From positions 62,001-126,000 of the forward strand of contig DDKB01000018.1 of the NCBI GenBank assembly GCA_002339675.1: a stretch of DNA of 64,000 nt, given 5' to 3'. The stretch comes from Stutzerimonas stutzeri (GTDB lineage Bacteria > Pseudomonadota > Gammaproteobacteria > Pseudomonadales > Pseudomonadaceae). The notes under the pieces are model-generated. The model had not been told where the DNA came from. It searched no databases and worked only from the letters and a program-made list of their open reading frames with translations. The translations under genes were made by a program, and so were the position numbers. Of the stretch, positions 53,656 through 61,519 are shown one piece after another (position 1 is the stretch's first letter; the number at the start of each line of letters is the position of its first letter).

Positions 53656-55224
53656 CTAGGGCTCGGGCCGATAGCCCAGGCGCAGGCCGCCCCAATGCCG
53701 GCCATTGACCATGATCGGCACCGAGAGGTCGTGCATCAGCTCACCGGTATCCCGGCTGTAGGTCTGCAGCAGAACCTTGCGCTCATGGCTGCCACAGCGC
53801 GCACCGGTGCGGTCGTTGAACAGCCGCTTGCTGCGGCTCCTGACCCGGTCGATCTCCGGATCGCCCACCGGCGGCTGGCTGAAGGCACGGTTGTGCGTCG
53901 GCACATAGCCGTCCGGCGTGGTGGCGATGGCATAGACCAGCGCATCGTTACGAGCCAGCAGCGGCTCCTGGAGTGCCGGCAGCACCTCATCGGCATAGCG
54001 GTCGAAGCGCGTGCTGTAGCGGACCGGATCGGTACTCGGCTGCGCCTTGTACTGACGGTCGAACAGGTCGTCGAGGCCCAGCCGCCCAGCCGCAAGGTCC
54101 GCCTCGAACCGCGCGCCGATCGCCGCCGCGCCTTCCCGGGCGAGATCGAAGACCTGCTGGTGATAGGCGTCGAGCTGCACTTCGGCCAACTGTTCGCTGA
54201 CGGTCTCGGCCTGGTCGACGAGTTGTTCCGCCGCCTGCTCGAGCTGGCGCGTCTGCGTTTCGCTTTCGAGCGCGTCGCCACGCAGCTGTTCGAGGGCCAC
54301 GAAGAGCTGGGCGAGGCGCTCGTGGTTGCTGGCCGTACCGGAGGCGATCTCCGCCACCTGGGTCTCCACGTTGCCAGCAAGGTCGGCGATGCCGGTGAGC
54401 TGCGTGCCGGTCCCGGCGATCTGCGCGGCAGCCTGGTCCAGGGCACTGGCCTGCTGCTGGATGTGGCTGACCACGGCCGCACTCTGCTCCCGGATGTCGC
54501 TGACCATGCGCCCGACCTCTTCGGTGGCGGTGCTGGTACGTCCCGCGAGGTTGCGCACCTCGTCGGCGACCACCGCAAAGCCGCGCCCGGCTTCGCCGGC
54601 ACGGGCCGCCTCGATCGCCGCGTTGAGCGCCAGCAGGTTGGTCTGGCTGGCGATGGACTGAATCACGTCGGTGATCTGGCGGATCTCTTCGGTGCGGGCC
54701 GACAAGCCATCGAGCAGGCCCCTACTGGCCTCAGTCTGGGCGCTTAGCTGCTGCATACGCTCGATCGCCTGCTGCAGGTCGGACCGGCCGCTGTCGCTGC
54801 TGCGGCGCACGGCTTCGGCGGCATCGAGGGTCTGCCGCGCACGGGCCGCGCTGTCCTGCTCGGTGGCCGTCATCGCCTCGGCGCCCTGGGTAATCTCGCT
54901 GATCGCCGCCAGCTGCGACTGCAGCCGTGTCGCCAGTTGCTCGGCGCTAAACGAGACCTGGGCGGCCGACAGGGCGTTATGACAGGTGTGCCGCGACAAG
55001 CTCTTGCTCAGCGCCGCCGAGCTCGACTCGCCGCCTTCGGCCGTCATCGCGGGTTCGGCGGCGTGCCGCCAGGGACCGAACCAGGGCCAGAGGCTCAGCA
55101 GCAGAATGGACAGCGCGGTGAGGTAGAACGGCAGCTGCATCCAGCCGTGGAACAGCAGCAGGCCCGTCAGGGCGGCCGCGTGCAGCAGGCATGCCCAGGG
55201 GTGACGTCGGAAGGCAGGGCGCAT
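53656..55224 (-). CDS. Methyl-accepting chemotaxis protein with C-terminal sensor-like domain
   Basis: About 522 residues. Two closely spaced membrane helices (about residues 10-50) with almost no periplasmic loop, no HAMP domain evident, then the signalling region with the tip ASQTNLLALNAAIEAARAGEAG in the first half, and a C-terminal domain of about 145 residues (DDLFDRQYKAQPSTDPVRYS ... HDLSVPIMVNGRHWGGLRLG) that resembles a PAS/Cache-like ligand domain. Sensing would therefore be cytoplasmic. ATG 55224 was chosen because the membrane segment follows soon after. Confidence 0.88.
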   Translation of the reverse strand: MRPAFRRHPWACLLHAAALTGLLLFHGWMQLPFYLTALSILLLSLWPWFGPWRHAAEPAMTAEGGESSSAALSKSLSRHTCHNALSAAQVSFSAEQLATRLQSQLAAISEITQGAEAMTATEQDSAARARQTLDAAEAVRRSSDSGRSDLQQAIERMQQLSAQTEASRGLLDGLSARTEEIRQITDVIQSIASQTNLLALNAAIEAARAGEAGRGFAVVADEVRNLAGRTSTATEEVGRMVSDIREQSAAVVSHIQQQASALDQAAAQIAGTGTQLTGIADLAGNVETQVAEIASGTASNHERLAQLFVALEQLRGDALESETQTRQLEQAAEQLVDQAETVSEQLAEVQLDAYHQQVFDLAREGAAAIGARFEADLAAGRLGLDDLFDRQYKAQPSTDPVRYSTRFDRYADEVLPALQEPLLARNDALVYAIATTPDGYVPTHNRAFSQPPVGDPEIDRVRSRSKRLFNDRTGARCGSHERKVLLQTYSRDTGELMHDLSVPIMVNGRHWGGLRLGYRPEP

Positions 55225-55408
55225 GGCGGCCTCTTGTTGTTCATCCGGAATGACAGTGGGTTGTACCACCTCAGCCAGCAATGAACACTGTCCCTTGGTA
55301 GCACACGGCCGCTCCGCACAGGGCAGGACATTCGCCCTGCGACCCGGCGGGGTCGGTTCTACCGGGGTAACGGCCGCCCGCGCTAAAGCTTAAGCGACCA
55401 GCCGGCCG

Positions 55409-56926
55409 CTAGCGGGCGGCGTCCGGCGCTGCCAGCGGCAGGCCGAGCTGGACCCGGCGCCGCAGCCAGGGGCTCGGGCGATAGCGCGGCTCGTGCCCAT
55501 AGCACGCCTGCATGCCTTCAAGGATGGTGAGGATCCGGGCGGGCCCGTAGTGCTCGGCAAAGCCCAGCGGACCTTTCGGGTAGCCAAGTGCGACGGTCAC
55601 CGCCCGATCCAGCGTTTCCGGCGTCGCGATGCCCTTTTGCGCGATCTCGCAGCCCAGGTTGACGATACTGGCGACGATCCGCTGGCTGACGAAGCCGGGC
55701 GAATCGTTGATCACCTCCACCGGCACCCCGTCGGCGCCGAGCGCCTGGCGGGCCTGGGCTTCCAACGCTGGATCCAGGGCCGGCTGGCGCATCAGCACGC
55801 GGCGCTTGGCGAAGTCGCCGAAGACGTCCAGCGCCAGGGTGCGCACCGCCGGCAGGCCCAGGCGCTCGACGCAGCTGCTGGCGTCCTCGCCCAGCGGAGT
55901 GATCAGGCAGATGGCCGTATCGGACGGCTCGGCCGCGCTCTCCAGCCGCGCACCGGCCTGCTGCAGGACCGCGCCGACCTCCGCACGCAACCCGGGGTCG
56001 AGGCTGTCGAGCCAGAACGGACGGTCGACGATCACCGGCTCGAAACGGGGTTCGGGCGAGCGTATCTGCTGGCCGTTCTCGTAGCGGTAGTAGCCCTGCC
56101 CACTCTTGCGCCCGAGCAGGCCGGCGGCGACGCGCTGCGCCGCCAGGTAGGACGGCGTGTAGCGCGGGTCCTGGTAGAACTGGTCGTGCACCGACTCCAT
56201 CACCGCGTGGGAAATGTCCAGGCCGGTCAGGTCGAACAGCTCGAACGGACCCATGCGAAACCCCGGGCCGTCTCGCAGGATGCGGTCGATCTGCTCCGGC
56301 GTCGCGATGCCTTCGCTGAGGATGCGCTGCGCTTCGGTCCCATAGGCACGGCCGGCGTGATTGACGAGAAAGCCGGGCGTGTCGGGCGTGATCGCCGGAA
56401 AGTGCCCGGCATGCTCGGCCAGCTGCACCAGACGCTCAATGACCGCCGCATCGGTACGCTCGCCGCGCACCACTTCGACCAGCTTCATCAGGGTGACCGG
56501 GTTGAAGAAATGGTAACCGGCGACCCGCTCGGGCCGCTCGCAGGCGCTGGCGATGCGCGTCACCGACAGTGACGAGGTATTGGTCGCCAGGACCGCGTCG
56601 GCGTCGACCAGCCCTTCGAGCTCGACGAAAAGGGCCTGCTTGGCCTCCAGGTCTTCGATGATCGCCTCGATCAACAGGTCGCAGCCAGCCAGCTCGTCCA
56701 GCCGGTGCGCCGGCTGCATGCGCTCAATAGTGGCGCTGAGCTGCTCGGCCGTCAGCCGCCCCTTGGCGACGCTGCGCTCGAGCAGTTCGCGATTGAACTG
56801 CAGGGCCTGGTCGATGGTGTCTGCACGGCTGTCGTACAGCCACACTTGCTGGCCGGCGCTGGCGAACAGTTGGGCGATACCGCGCCCCATGGCGCCGGCG
56901 CCGATGATGCCGATCCGGGAAAACAT
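55409..56926 (-). CDS. 3-hydroxyacyl-CoA dehydrogenase (PaaH-like)
   Basis: A 505-residue NAD-dependent enzyme with two 3-hydroxyacyl-CoA dehydrogenase units: N-terminal Rossmann FSRIGIIGAGAMGRGIAQLF, NTSSLSVT and the catalytic H-E pair in GYHFFNPVTLMKLVEVV, then a second, shorter C-terminal domain (VINDSPGFVSQRIVASIVNLGCEIAQKG). This double-domain form is that of PaaH/PaaC in phenylacetate degradation and related enzymes. No other phenylacetate gene is nearby; a general short-chain role is equally possible. Divergent from a thioesterase gene. Confidence 0.9.
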   Translation of the reverse strand: MFSRIGIIGAGAMGRGIAQLFASAGQQVWLYDSRADTIDQALQFNRELLERSVAKGRLTAEQLSATIERMQPAHRLDELAGCDLLIEAIIEDLEAKQALFVELEGLVDADAVLATNTSSLSVTRIASACERPERVAGYHFFNPVTLMKLVEVVRGERTDAAVIERLVQLAEHAGHFPAITPDTPGFLVNHAGRAYGTEAQRILSEGIATPEQIDRILRDGPGFRMGPFELFDLTGLDISHAVMESVHDQFYQDPRYTPSYLAAQRVAAGLLGRKSGQGYYRYENGQQIRSPEPRFEPVIVDRPFWLDSLDPGLRAEVGAVLQQAGARLESAAEPSDTAICLITPLGEDASSCVERLGLPAVRTLALDVFGDFAKRRVLMRQPALDPALEAQARQALGADGVPVEVINDSPGFVSQRIVASIVNLGCEIAQKGIATPETLDRAVTVALGYPKGPLGFAEHYGPARILTILEGMQACYGHEPRYRPSPWLRRRVQLGLPLAAPDAAR

Positions 56927-57060
56927 AAGCACCTCCTCGTCTAAGGGCGACCCGCTCTGTGGCGCCCATCGTTTCGCATTGCGAAATGACATTCCACCCT
57001 AATTGACCCTGAGCCTAAAGACTGCCAGTCTGCAAGGCAAGCCACCGGTGATCGAACAGC

Positions 57061-57510
57061 ATGACCCATTCCACTGACTATTCGACCGAGCAACTGCAGC
57101 AGGTCCACGCGTCCGTGACCGGCTTTTTCCAGGACGTGGGCGGCGAGTTGCTGGCGTACGGGCCGAGCCACGCGACCCTTGCGCTGGTCCTGCTGCCGCG
57201 GCACCTGAACAACGCCAGCAACATGCACGGTGGCGTCATGGCCACCCTGATGGACGTGGCAATGGGCCTGAGCGGGACCTGGGAGTGCGATCCGGCCGAG
57301 CGCCGCGTGGCCATGACGCTGTCGATGAGTATCAATTTCAGCGCAGCTGCAAGCGCCGGCAGCCGCGTCCGTGCACTGGCCCGTTGTCGCTCTGCCGGCC
57401 ACAAGGTGTTCATGGCCAGTTGCGACCTGTTGGACGAACAGGACCGGCTGATTGCGTTTGGCGAAGGCGTGTTCAAGCGCGGTGCCCGGCGCCGCGAGCT
57501 TCCCGCTTAA
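57061..57510 (+). CDS. PaaI-type hotdog-fold thioesterase
   Basis: A 149-residue acyl-CoA thioesterase of the 4HBT/PaaI group. The hotdog active-site region reads NNASNMHGGVMATLMDVAMGL (conserved HGG and acidic D), and the second half includes MTLSMSINFSAAASAGSRVRA. It would release CoA from a small acyl- or aryl-CoA. It faces the 3-hydroxyacyl-CoA dehydrogenase gene and is followed after one base by a membrane-protein gene, so coupling is likely. Confidence 0.88.
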   Translation: MTHSTDYSTEQLQQVHASVTGFFQDVGGELLAYGPSHATLALVLLPRHLNNASNMHGGVMATLMDVAMGLSGTWECDPAERRVAMTLSMSINFSAAASAGSRVRALARCRSAGHKVFMASCDLLDEQDRLIAFGEGVFKRGARRRELPA

Positions 57511-57511
57511 G

Positions 57512-58852
57512 ATGATGCTCTGGCTGCCGTTGGCGCTGCTGCTCGAGTTGCTGGCGCTGGTCACTCACCTGCAGGCATTGAGCGTTACCAGCGGCGTGCT
57601 GTTGGTCCTGTTCTTCACCCTTCATTGGCGGTCGCTGATGCCCTATCCCCGGCGCCTGGGGGGGGTAACGCTGGCATTGCTTGGCTATTGGTTGCTGAGC
57701 GGGCAGGCCAATGCCTCCCAAGCCGCACGGATGCTGTCGTCGGCGGCGTACTACGGTGCCTTCATCGGCGCGCTTGGCCTGATGCACTGCCTGGTCCGGC
57801 GCCTCCACCAGCTCAACGAGCTGCACCGCCTGCTGCTGGCCGGCCCGCGCGCGTGGCTCTATCCCGGTTACCTGCTGAGCAGCTTTGCCATCAGCTCGGT
57901 GCTCAGCTTCGGCATGCTCAACCTGATCTGCGGCTCCCTGGAGCGCCACCTCGAACGGCGCCCCTACAGCGAGCGGCAGCGCCGAGAGGGTCGGCGTGGC
58001 GTGATGGTGACCGCACTGCGCGGCTTCGCCCTGGTCCCGCTGCTGGCCCCGACCAGCGTGGCGGTGGCCATTCTCACACGCGAACTGCCCGGGCTGAGCT
58101 GGAGCGCCCTGCTGCCCTTCGGCTTGCTCGGTGGCCTGATCCTGCTGGTGTTCGGCTGGCCGAGCGAGAATCGCCGCCTGCAGCAACTGGTCGCGCTAAC
58201 GGACGAGCCCGCCGCGGCTGGCGCCCAGACCGGCGGCCAGCTGCGCGGACTGCTGCTCGGCAGTCTGGTCGGCATCGGCCTGATCGCACTGCTGGCCGCG
58301 CTGACCTGGCTGTCGGCAACCCAGGCGGCGATGCTGCTGGTGCCGGTCGCCGTGGTCGCGGTGCTGCTCTGGCAGGGCAACCCTGCCCGCCGCGTGCTCG
58401 GAGAGATCAGTGAAACGCTGACCGGCATGCGCAACGAGACCTTCATTTTCGCCAGCTCGGCACTGCTTGCGGGGTTGGTCGCCGCGGTAGTGCCGGTACA
58501 GCACCTGGCCGGACACCTGAGCAATACGCCCTCGGTGCTGTTCGCGCTGGGCACTCTGGGTGCACTGGCGGTCGTCGCCCTGGCGCTGCTGGGCGTCGCG
58601 CCACTGATCTCGCTAAACCTCTGCGCCGCGCTGCTGGCGCAGTTGGCGGGCGCCGGCCTGGCGGTGACGCAGCCGGCCATCGCGCTGCTGTTCGGTTTTT
58701 CCCTGGCCATGCTGCTGTCGCCCTACGGTCCTTCCGCCCTGCTGCTCGCCCGTCACGCCCAGCTCTCGCCCTGGCGCATCGCGGTGGGCTGGAACGGGCG
58801 CTTCGTCCTGCAGGTGCTGCTGCCGTTGTTGCTGGTCCCGCTACTGGCCTGA
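57512..58852 (+). CDS. Polytopic membrane protein of unknown function
   Basis: A 446-residue protein with roughly ten or more hydrophobic segments (from MMLWLPLALLLELLALVTHL to the C-terminal VLQVLLPLLLVPLLA). A cytoplasmic basic loop follows the fourth segment (ERHLERRPYSERQRREGRRG). The NETFIFASSALLAGLVAAVVP and SPYGPSALLLARHAQLSP parts suggest a transporter-like fold, but I cannot name it. It starts one base after the thioesterase stop. It ends seven bases before the convergent radC remnant. Confidence 0.75.
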   Translation: MMLWLPLALLLELLALVTHLQALSVTSGVLLVLFFTLHWRSLMPYPRRLGGVTLALLGYWLLSGQANASQAARMLSSAAYYGAFIGALGLMHCLVRRLHQLNELHRLLLAGPRAWLYPGYLLSSFAISSVLSFGMLNLICGSLERHLERRPYSERQRREGRRGVMVTALRGFALVPLLAPTSVAVAILTRELPGLSWSALLPFGLLGGLILLVFGWPSENRRLQQLVALTDEPAAAGAQTGGQLRGLLLGSLVGIGLIALLAALTWLSATQAAMLLVPVAVVAVLLWQGNPARRVLGEISETLTGMRNETFIFASSALLAGLVAAVVPVQHLAGHLSNTPSVLFALGTLGALAVVALALLGVAPLISLNLCAALLAQLAGAGLAVTQPAIALLFGFSLAMLLSPYGPSALLLARHAQLSPWRIAVGWNGRFVLQVLLPLLLVPLLA

Positions 58853-58859
58853 CAGGCCG

Positions 58860-59111
58860 CTACAACCAGCCGTGCTCGGCCATCGACAGCGGCTCCCCGT
58901 CACCAACGATGAAATGGTCGAGCACTCGCACGTCGATCAGCGCCAGCGCGTCGGTGAGCCGGCGGGTCAGTTGTCGATCGGCCTGGCTGGGCTCGGCGAC
59001 CCCGGAGGGATGATTGTGGGTCAGGATCACCGCGGCCGCATTCTGCGCCAGCGCCCGTTTGACCACCTGCCGCGGGTAGACGCTGGCGCCATCGATGGTG
59101 CCATGAAACAA
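58860..59111 (-). pseudogene. radC: radC remnant: C-terminal 83 codons, cut by the element
   Basis: Only the end of the RadC JAB/MPN domain remains, from LFHGTIDGASVYPRQVVKRA to the native stop. It still carries the metal motif THNHPSGVAEPSQAD. About 140 N-terminal residues, including the helix-hairpin-helix part, are missing and the sequence upstream of LFHGT turns into AT-rich foreign DNA. The codons TTG TTT CAT just inside the break look foreign or shared with the attachment site. No ribosome site precedes the fragment. The missing half is presumably at the other end of the inserted element. Confidence 0.93.
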
Positions 59112-59125
59112 CGGTGTAGTAGTAT
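59098..59125. other. Attachment-site junction of the inserted element in radC
   Basis: RadC-encoding sequence is recognisable up to about 59108 (TTGTTTCATGGCACC on the minus strand) and then stops; the next bases (TACTACTACACCG on the minus strand) match no RadC. The crossover should lie in or beside TGTTTCATGG. Only one end is in the window, so the core dinucleotide and the duplicated bases cannot be fixed. Confidence 0.6.
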
Positions 59126-59153
59126 CTAATAAAACCGTTAGAGACTTGCAGCA

Positions 59154-60830
59154 ATGCCCAAAGCCTACGCCTATGTTAGATGGTCAACCGCCGAGCAAGG
59201 CGGTTTGGACAGAGACAGCCACACACGCCAAACCACACCACTTGGAGCCTTCACGGCTACCACTGGCGTAGAGGTGGTTGAAACTATCATTGATAAGGGT
59301 GTTAGTGCCTTTCGTGGTGCTAACGCTCGCATAGGTCAATTGAAAGGCTTGTTGGATAGGATTGAGAGTGGGGAAATTGAGTCCGGTGATTACATCATCG
59401 TTGAGTCAATCGACCGTCTAACACGCCAAAGGCTGAATGATTCCGTTGAACTGATCCAATCTATTTTACGTAAAGGTGTGCGGATTCATACCGCTATTGA
59501 TAATAAAACCTATTCATATGATGATCCGAATCGTGATTTAGAAACATTGTTAATGGTCGGTGTGATTGCGAAGCGAGCACACGAAGAATCCGACACAAAA
59601 TCAAAACGCTTAAAATCTTCTTGGATTAAAAAGAGAAATGCAGCAGAAACTAAAATCATTAGAAAGCAATGTCCTTATGGCTTTGCTTATGATGATAAAG
59701 AAGAACGATTTGTAATTGTTGAAGATGAAGCAAACGAAATTAGAACTATTTTTGAACGATTGAAATATGTCGGAATCTTGGAAGCAATCAAGGAAGTAAA
59801 TAAAACATCGAAACGAAAATGGACAAGAAAACACATTGATGAATTGATTAAGACTAAAAGTCCTATTGGTGTTTTGGCTCTTCAAAGAAGAGAAGATGAT
59901 GGCGAAGGCCGTATCTTTGATAGATATATCCCTAATTATTATCCAAAGATTGTAGATGAAAACACTTTTGAAACAGCAGTTGCAGCAATCAAAAAACGCT
60001 TCAATGAAAGGAAAAGTGGGCGCAGAGCACCAAACAACTACAACATATTTAGGCATTGCATTAAATGCGATGACCACGATGTTGGGATGTTTTTTAATCT
60101 CCAAGGCTTGGGTAAAGAGAAGAAACGTTATGCTTATTTAGTTTGTTCAAACAGAGCAGAACGAGTTTGCGAGTGCGGCAATAGAATTAGATTTGAATTG
60201 GCTTTTGGGATATTCCTTTGCGCTATTCAACAAATGTATGAAAATCGTTATATAGATGAACGAACAGAGAAAAAGAGAAAAGATTTCACTTGGTTTAGTG
60301 ATAAGGACTATGCGAGTTTTGATAATTTTAATAATGCGTTTGGCAAGTTTTTTGCGGCAAAAGATAACAGCAAACAGAAAGAAGAAATAAGATCAAAGCA
60401 AACAGAACTGCTCATTGAAAAAAATTCTTTATCTATGCTTGACGCTTCGCTTGCTCAATTCGATGGAATTATTCCAAAAACATTTATTCAACGGATTGCA
60501 AATAGTGAAGCAAAAATTGCAGAACTTGAAAAAGAAATTGTAAATCTTGAAGGTGATTTGATTGTTGAAGCAGAAGTATTAGAAGCAACAACACCCAAAG
60601 AAATAATAGAACTATATCAAACAGAGATTGGAAGAATGAAATTGAACTCATTCTTTATAAATCGTGGAATCCTATTTTTTATCAATTTCGATAAAGAAGT
60701 CGGAACGGTCATCCTAACTATAAAATTGAAGGATGAGCCAGATTTTAAATTATCTGTATGGCATAAATTTCCAGAAAAATCTCCATTGGCAGAGTTTGGT
60801 ATTGATGACTTATCTAACATCATAAAATAG
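59154..60830 (+). CDS. Large serine recombinase (integrase)
   Basis: A 558-residue recombinase. The N-terminal resolvase domain (1-145) has the nucleophile S11 in YAYVRWSTAEQ with R9, and SIDRLTRQ at 85-92. The recombinase domain (about 165-285) follows, then a zinc-ribbon with cysteines 301, 304, 330 and 338/340, and a coiled coil at about 400-470 that controls integration versus excision in this class. It starts 42 bases from the radC break and reads inward, the usual place for an integrase. No strong ribosome site is seen. GC is about 57% in the first 120 bases and drops to about one third by 59.5 kb. Confidence 0.95.
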   Translation: MPKAYAYVRWSTAEQGGLDRDSHTRQTTPLGAFTATTGVEVVETIIDKGVSAFRGANARIGQLKGLLDRIESGEIESGDYIIVESIDRLTRQRLNDSVELIQSILRKGVRIHTAIDNKTYSYDDPNRDLETLLMVGVIAKRAHEESDTKSKRLKSSWIKKRNAAETKIIRKQCPYGFAYDDKEERFVIVEDEANEIRTIFERLKYVGILEAIKEVNKTSKRKWTRKHIDELIKTKSPIGVLALQRREDDGEGRIFDRYIPNYYPKIVDENTFETAVAAIKKRFNERKSGRRAPNNYNIFRHCIKCDDHDVGMFFNLQGLGKEKKRYAYLVCSNRAERVCECGNRIRFELAFGIFLCAIQQMYENRYIDERTEKKRKDFTWFSDKDYASFDNFNNAFGKFFAAKDNSKQKEEIRSKQTELLIEKNSLSMLDASLAQFDGIIPKTFIQRIANSEAKIAELEKEIVNLEGDLIVEAEVLEATTPKEIIELYQTEIGRMKLNSFFINRGILFFINFDKEVGTVILTIKLKDEPDFKLSVWHKFPEKSPLAEFGIDDLSNIIK

Positions 60831-60843
60831 ATAATCGAACTAT

Positions 60844-60874
60844 AAAGGGCTGGCATTTATGCTGGCCTTTTTAT
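60844..60874 (+). terminator. Terminator behind the recombinase gene
   Basis: AAAGGGCTGGCA and TGCTGGCCTTT form a stem (one bulged G, two G-T pairs) with loop TTTA, followed by a T-rich run, 13 bases after the recombinase stop. Confidence 0.6.
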
Positions 60875-60883
60875 TTCCGCTTT

Positions 60884-61025
60884 TTTGCTATACGTTTTGC
60901 TATACATCCCCGCTATACATTTTAAAAATTAGTTTGCTATACATATTGAAACTTATAATTTATATGATACAAATATAGATATAGGTTTCTTTTTCTATAG
61001 GCAAGCAATGGGATTGTATAGCAAA
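60884..61025. repeat. Iteron-like array of TTTGCTATACAT repeats
   Basis: Four direct copies, TTTGCTATAC (60884), TTTGCTATACAT (60896), GCTATACAT (60912) and TTTGCTATACAT (60933), have their GC steps 12-13 and 24 bases apart, and one inverted copy (TGTATAGCAAA, 61015-61025) faces them across about 70 AT-rich bases. The array fills the 320-base gap between recombinase and mobC, where the mobC promoter should be. Spacing in multiples of about 12 suggests cooperative protein binding. It could be a Rep iteron set, a repressor operator or recombination-directionality sites. No gene is present in this gap. Confidence 0.75.
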
Positions 61026-61030
61026 TAACT

Positions 61031-61090
61031 GGCGTTATTTCCTACCGTAAAAATTCCTTCGGACATTTTCACTTACTATCCCTGCTTGAT
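61031..61090 (+). other. Possible oriT with IncP-like nick motif
   Basis: CTATCCCTGC at 61076-61085, preceded by TTTTCACTTA, resembles the RP4/R64-type nick region (TTCAC then CTATCCTGC) with one extra C. It lies 65 bases upstream of mobC, where MOBP-type origins are usually found. No clear inverted repeat was seen beside it. This is a motif-level guess. Confidence 0.4.
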
Positions 61091-61150
61091 TTTCTTCACT
61101 TCGTTTGAAAACAAAAGGAGCCAACTACTAACTAATTATGAGGTAATGAT

Positions 61151-61519
61151 ATGGCAAAAAAAGATATTCAATTAAATGTTCGAGTTTCTAAAGAAGCAAA
61201 ACAACTGATTGCGGATAATGCAAAACTGTTGGGTATGAAACAGGGGGAGTATATAGAAACGATTGCGCGAAAAGGCCTTAATCAAGTCGTAGAGATTAAC
61301 AATCCATCATTAATGAATCGCTATGATGAAATTGAACAAGCACTGGATAAGGTAGGGATAAATATTAACCAAATAGCTAAATATCTAAACGGTGGAAACA
61401 ATCCAAACTCAAAAATGGAAGCAACATTTTCAAATGTTGTGAAAGTCTTCAATAACTTACATATAAGGCTTGAAAAGTGTCAGGATAAGAAAATTATATT
61501 CAACAACCAAGAGGAATAA
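61151..61519 (+). CDS. mobC: MobC-like relaxosome accessory protein
   Basis: A 122-residue protein. The N-terminal QLNVRVSKEAKQLIADNAKLLGMK looks like a ribbon-helix-helix DNA-binding unit, and LDKVGININQIAKYLNGGNN is the MobC signature (G-x-N-x-N-Q-I-A). MobC proteins bind oriT and open the DNA for the relaxase. GAGG stands 7 bases before ATG. The stop directly abuts the relaxase start, so the two are coupled. Confidence 0.9.
   Translation: MAKKDIQLNVRVSKEAKQLIADNAKLLGMKQGEYIETIARKGLNQVVEINNPSLMNRYDEIEQALDKVGININQIAKYLNGGNNPNSKMEATFSNVVKVFNNLHIRLEKCQDKKIIFNNQEE

Noticed and set aside
60884..60944. CRISPR-like repeats between the integrase and mobC
   Set aside because: Units are only about 12 bases with almost no spacers and one copy is inverted; no cas gene is present. 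Iteron or operator is a better description.
61151..61519. mobC read as an antitoxin of a toxin-antitoxin pair
   Set aside because: The ribbon-helix-helix start would fit, but the MobC signature and the direct junction with a relaxase gene explain it better.
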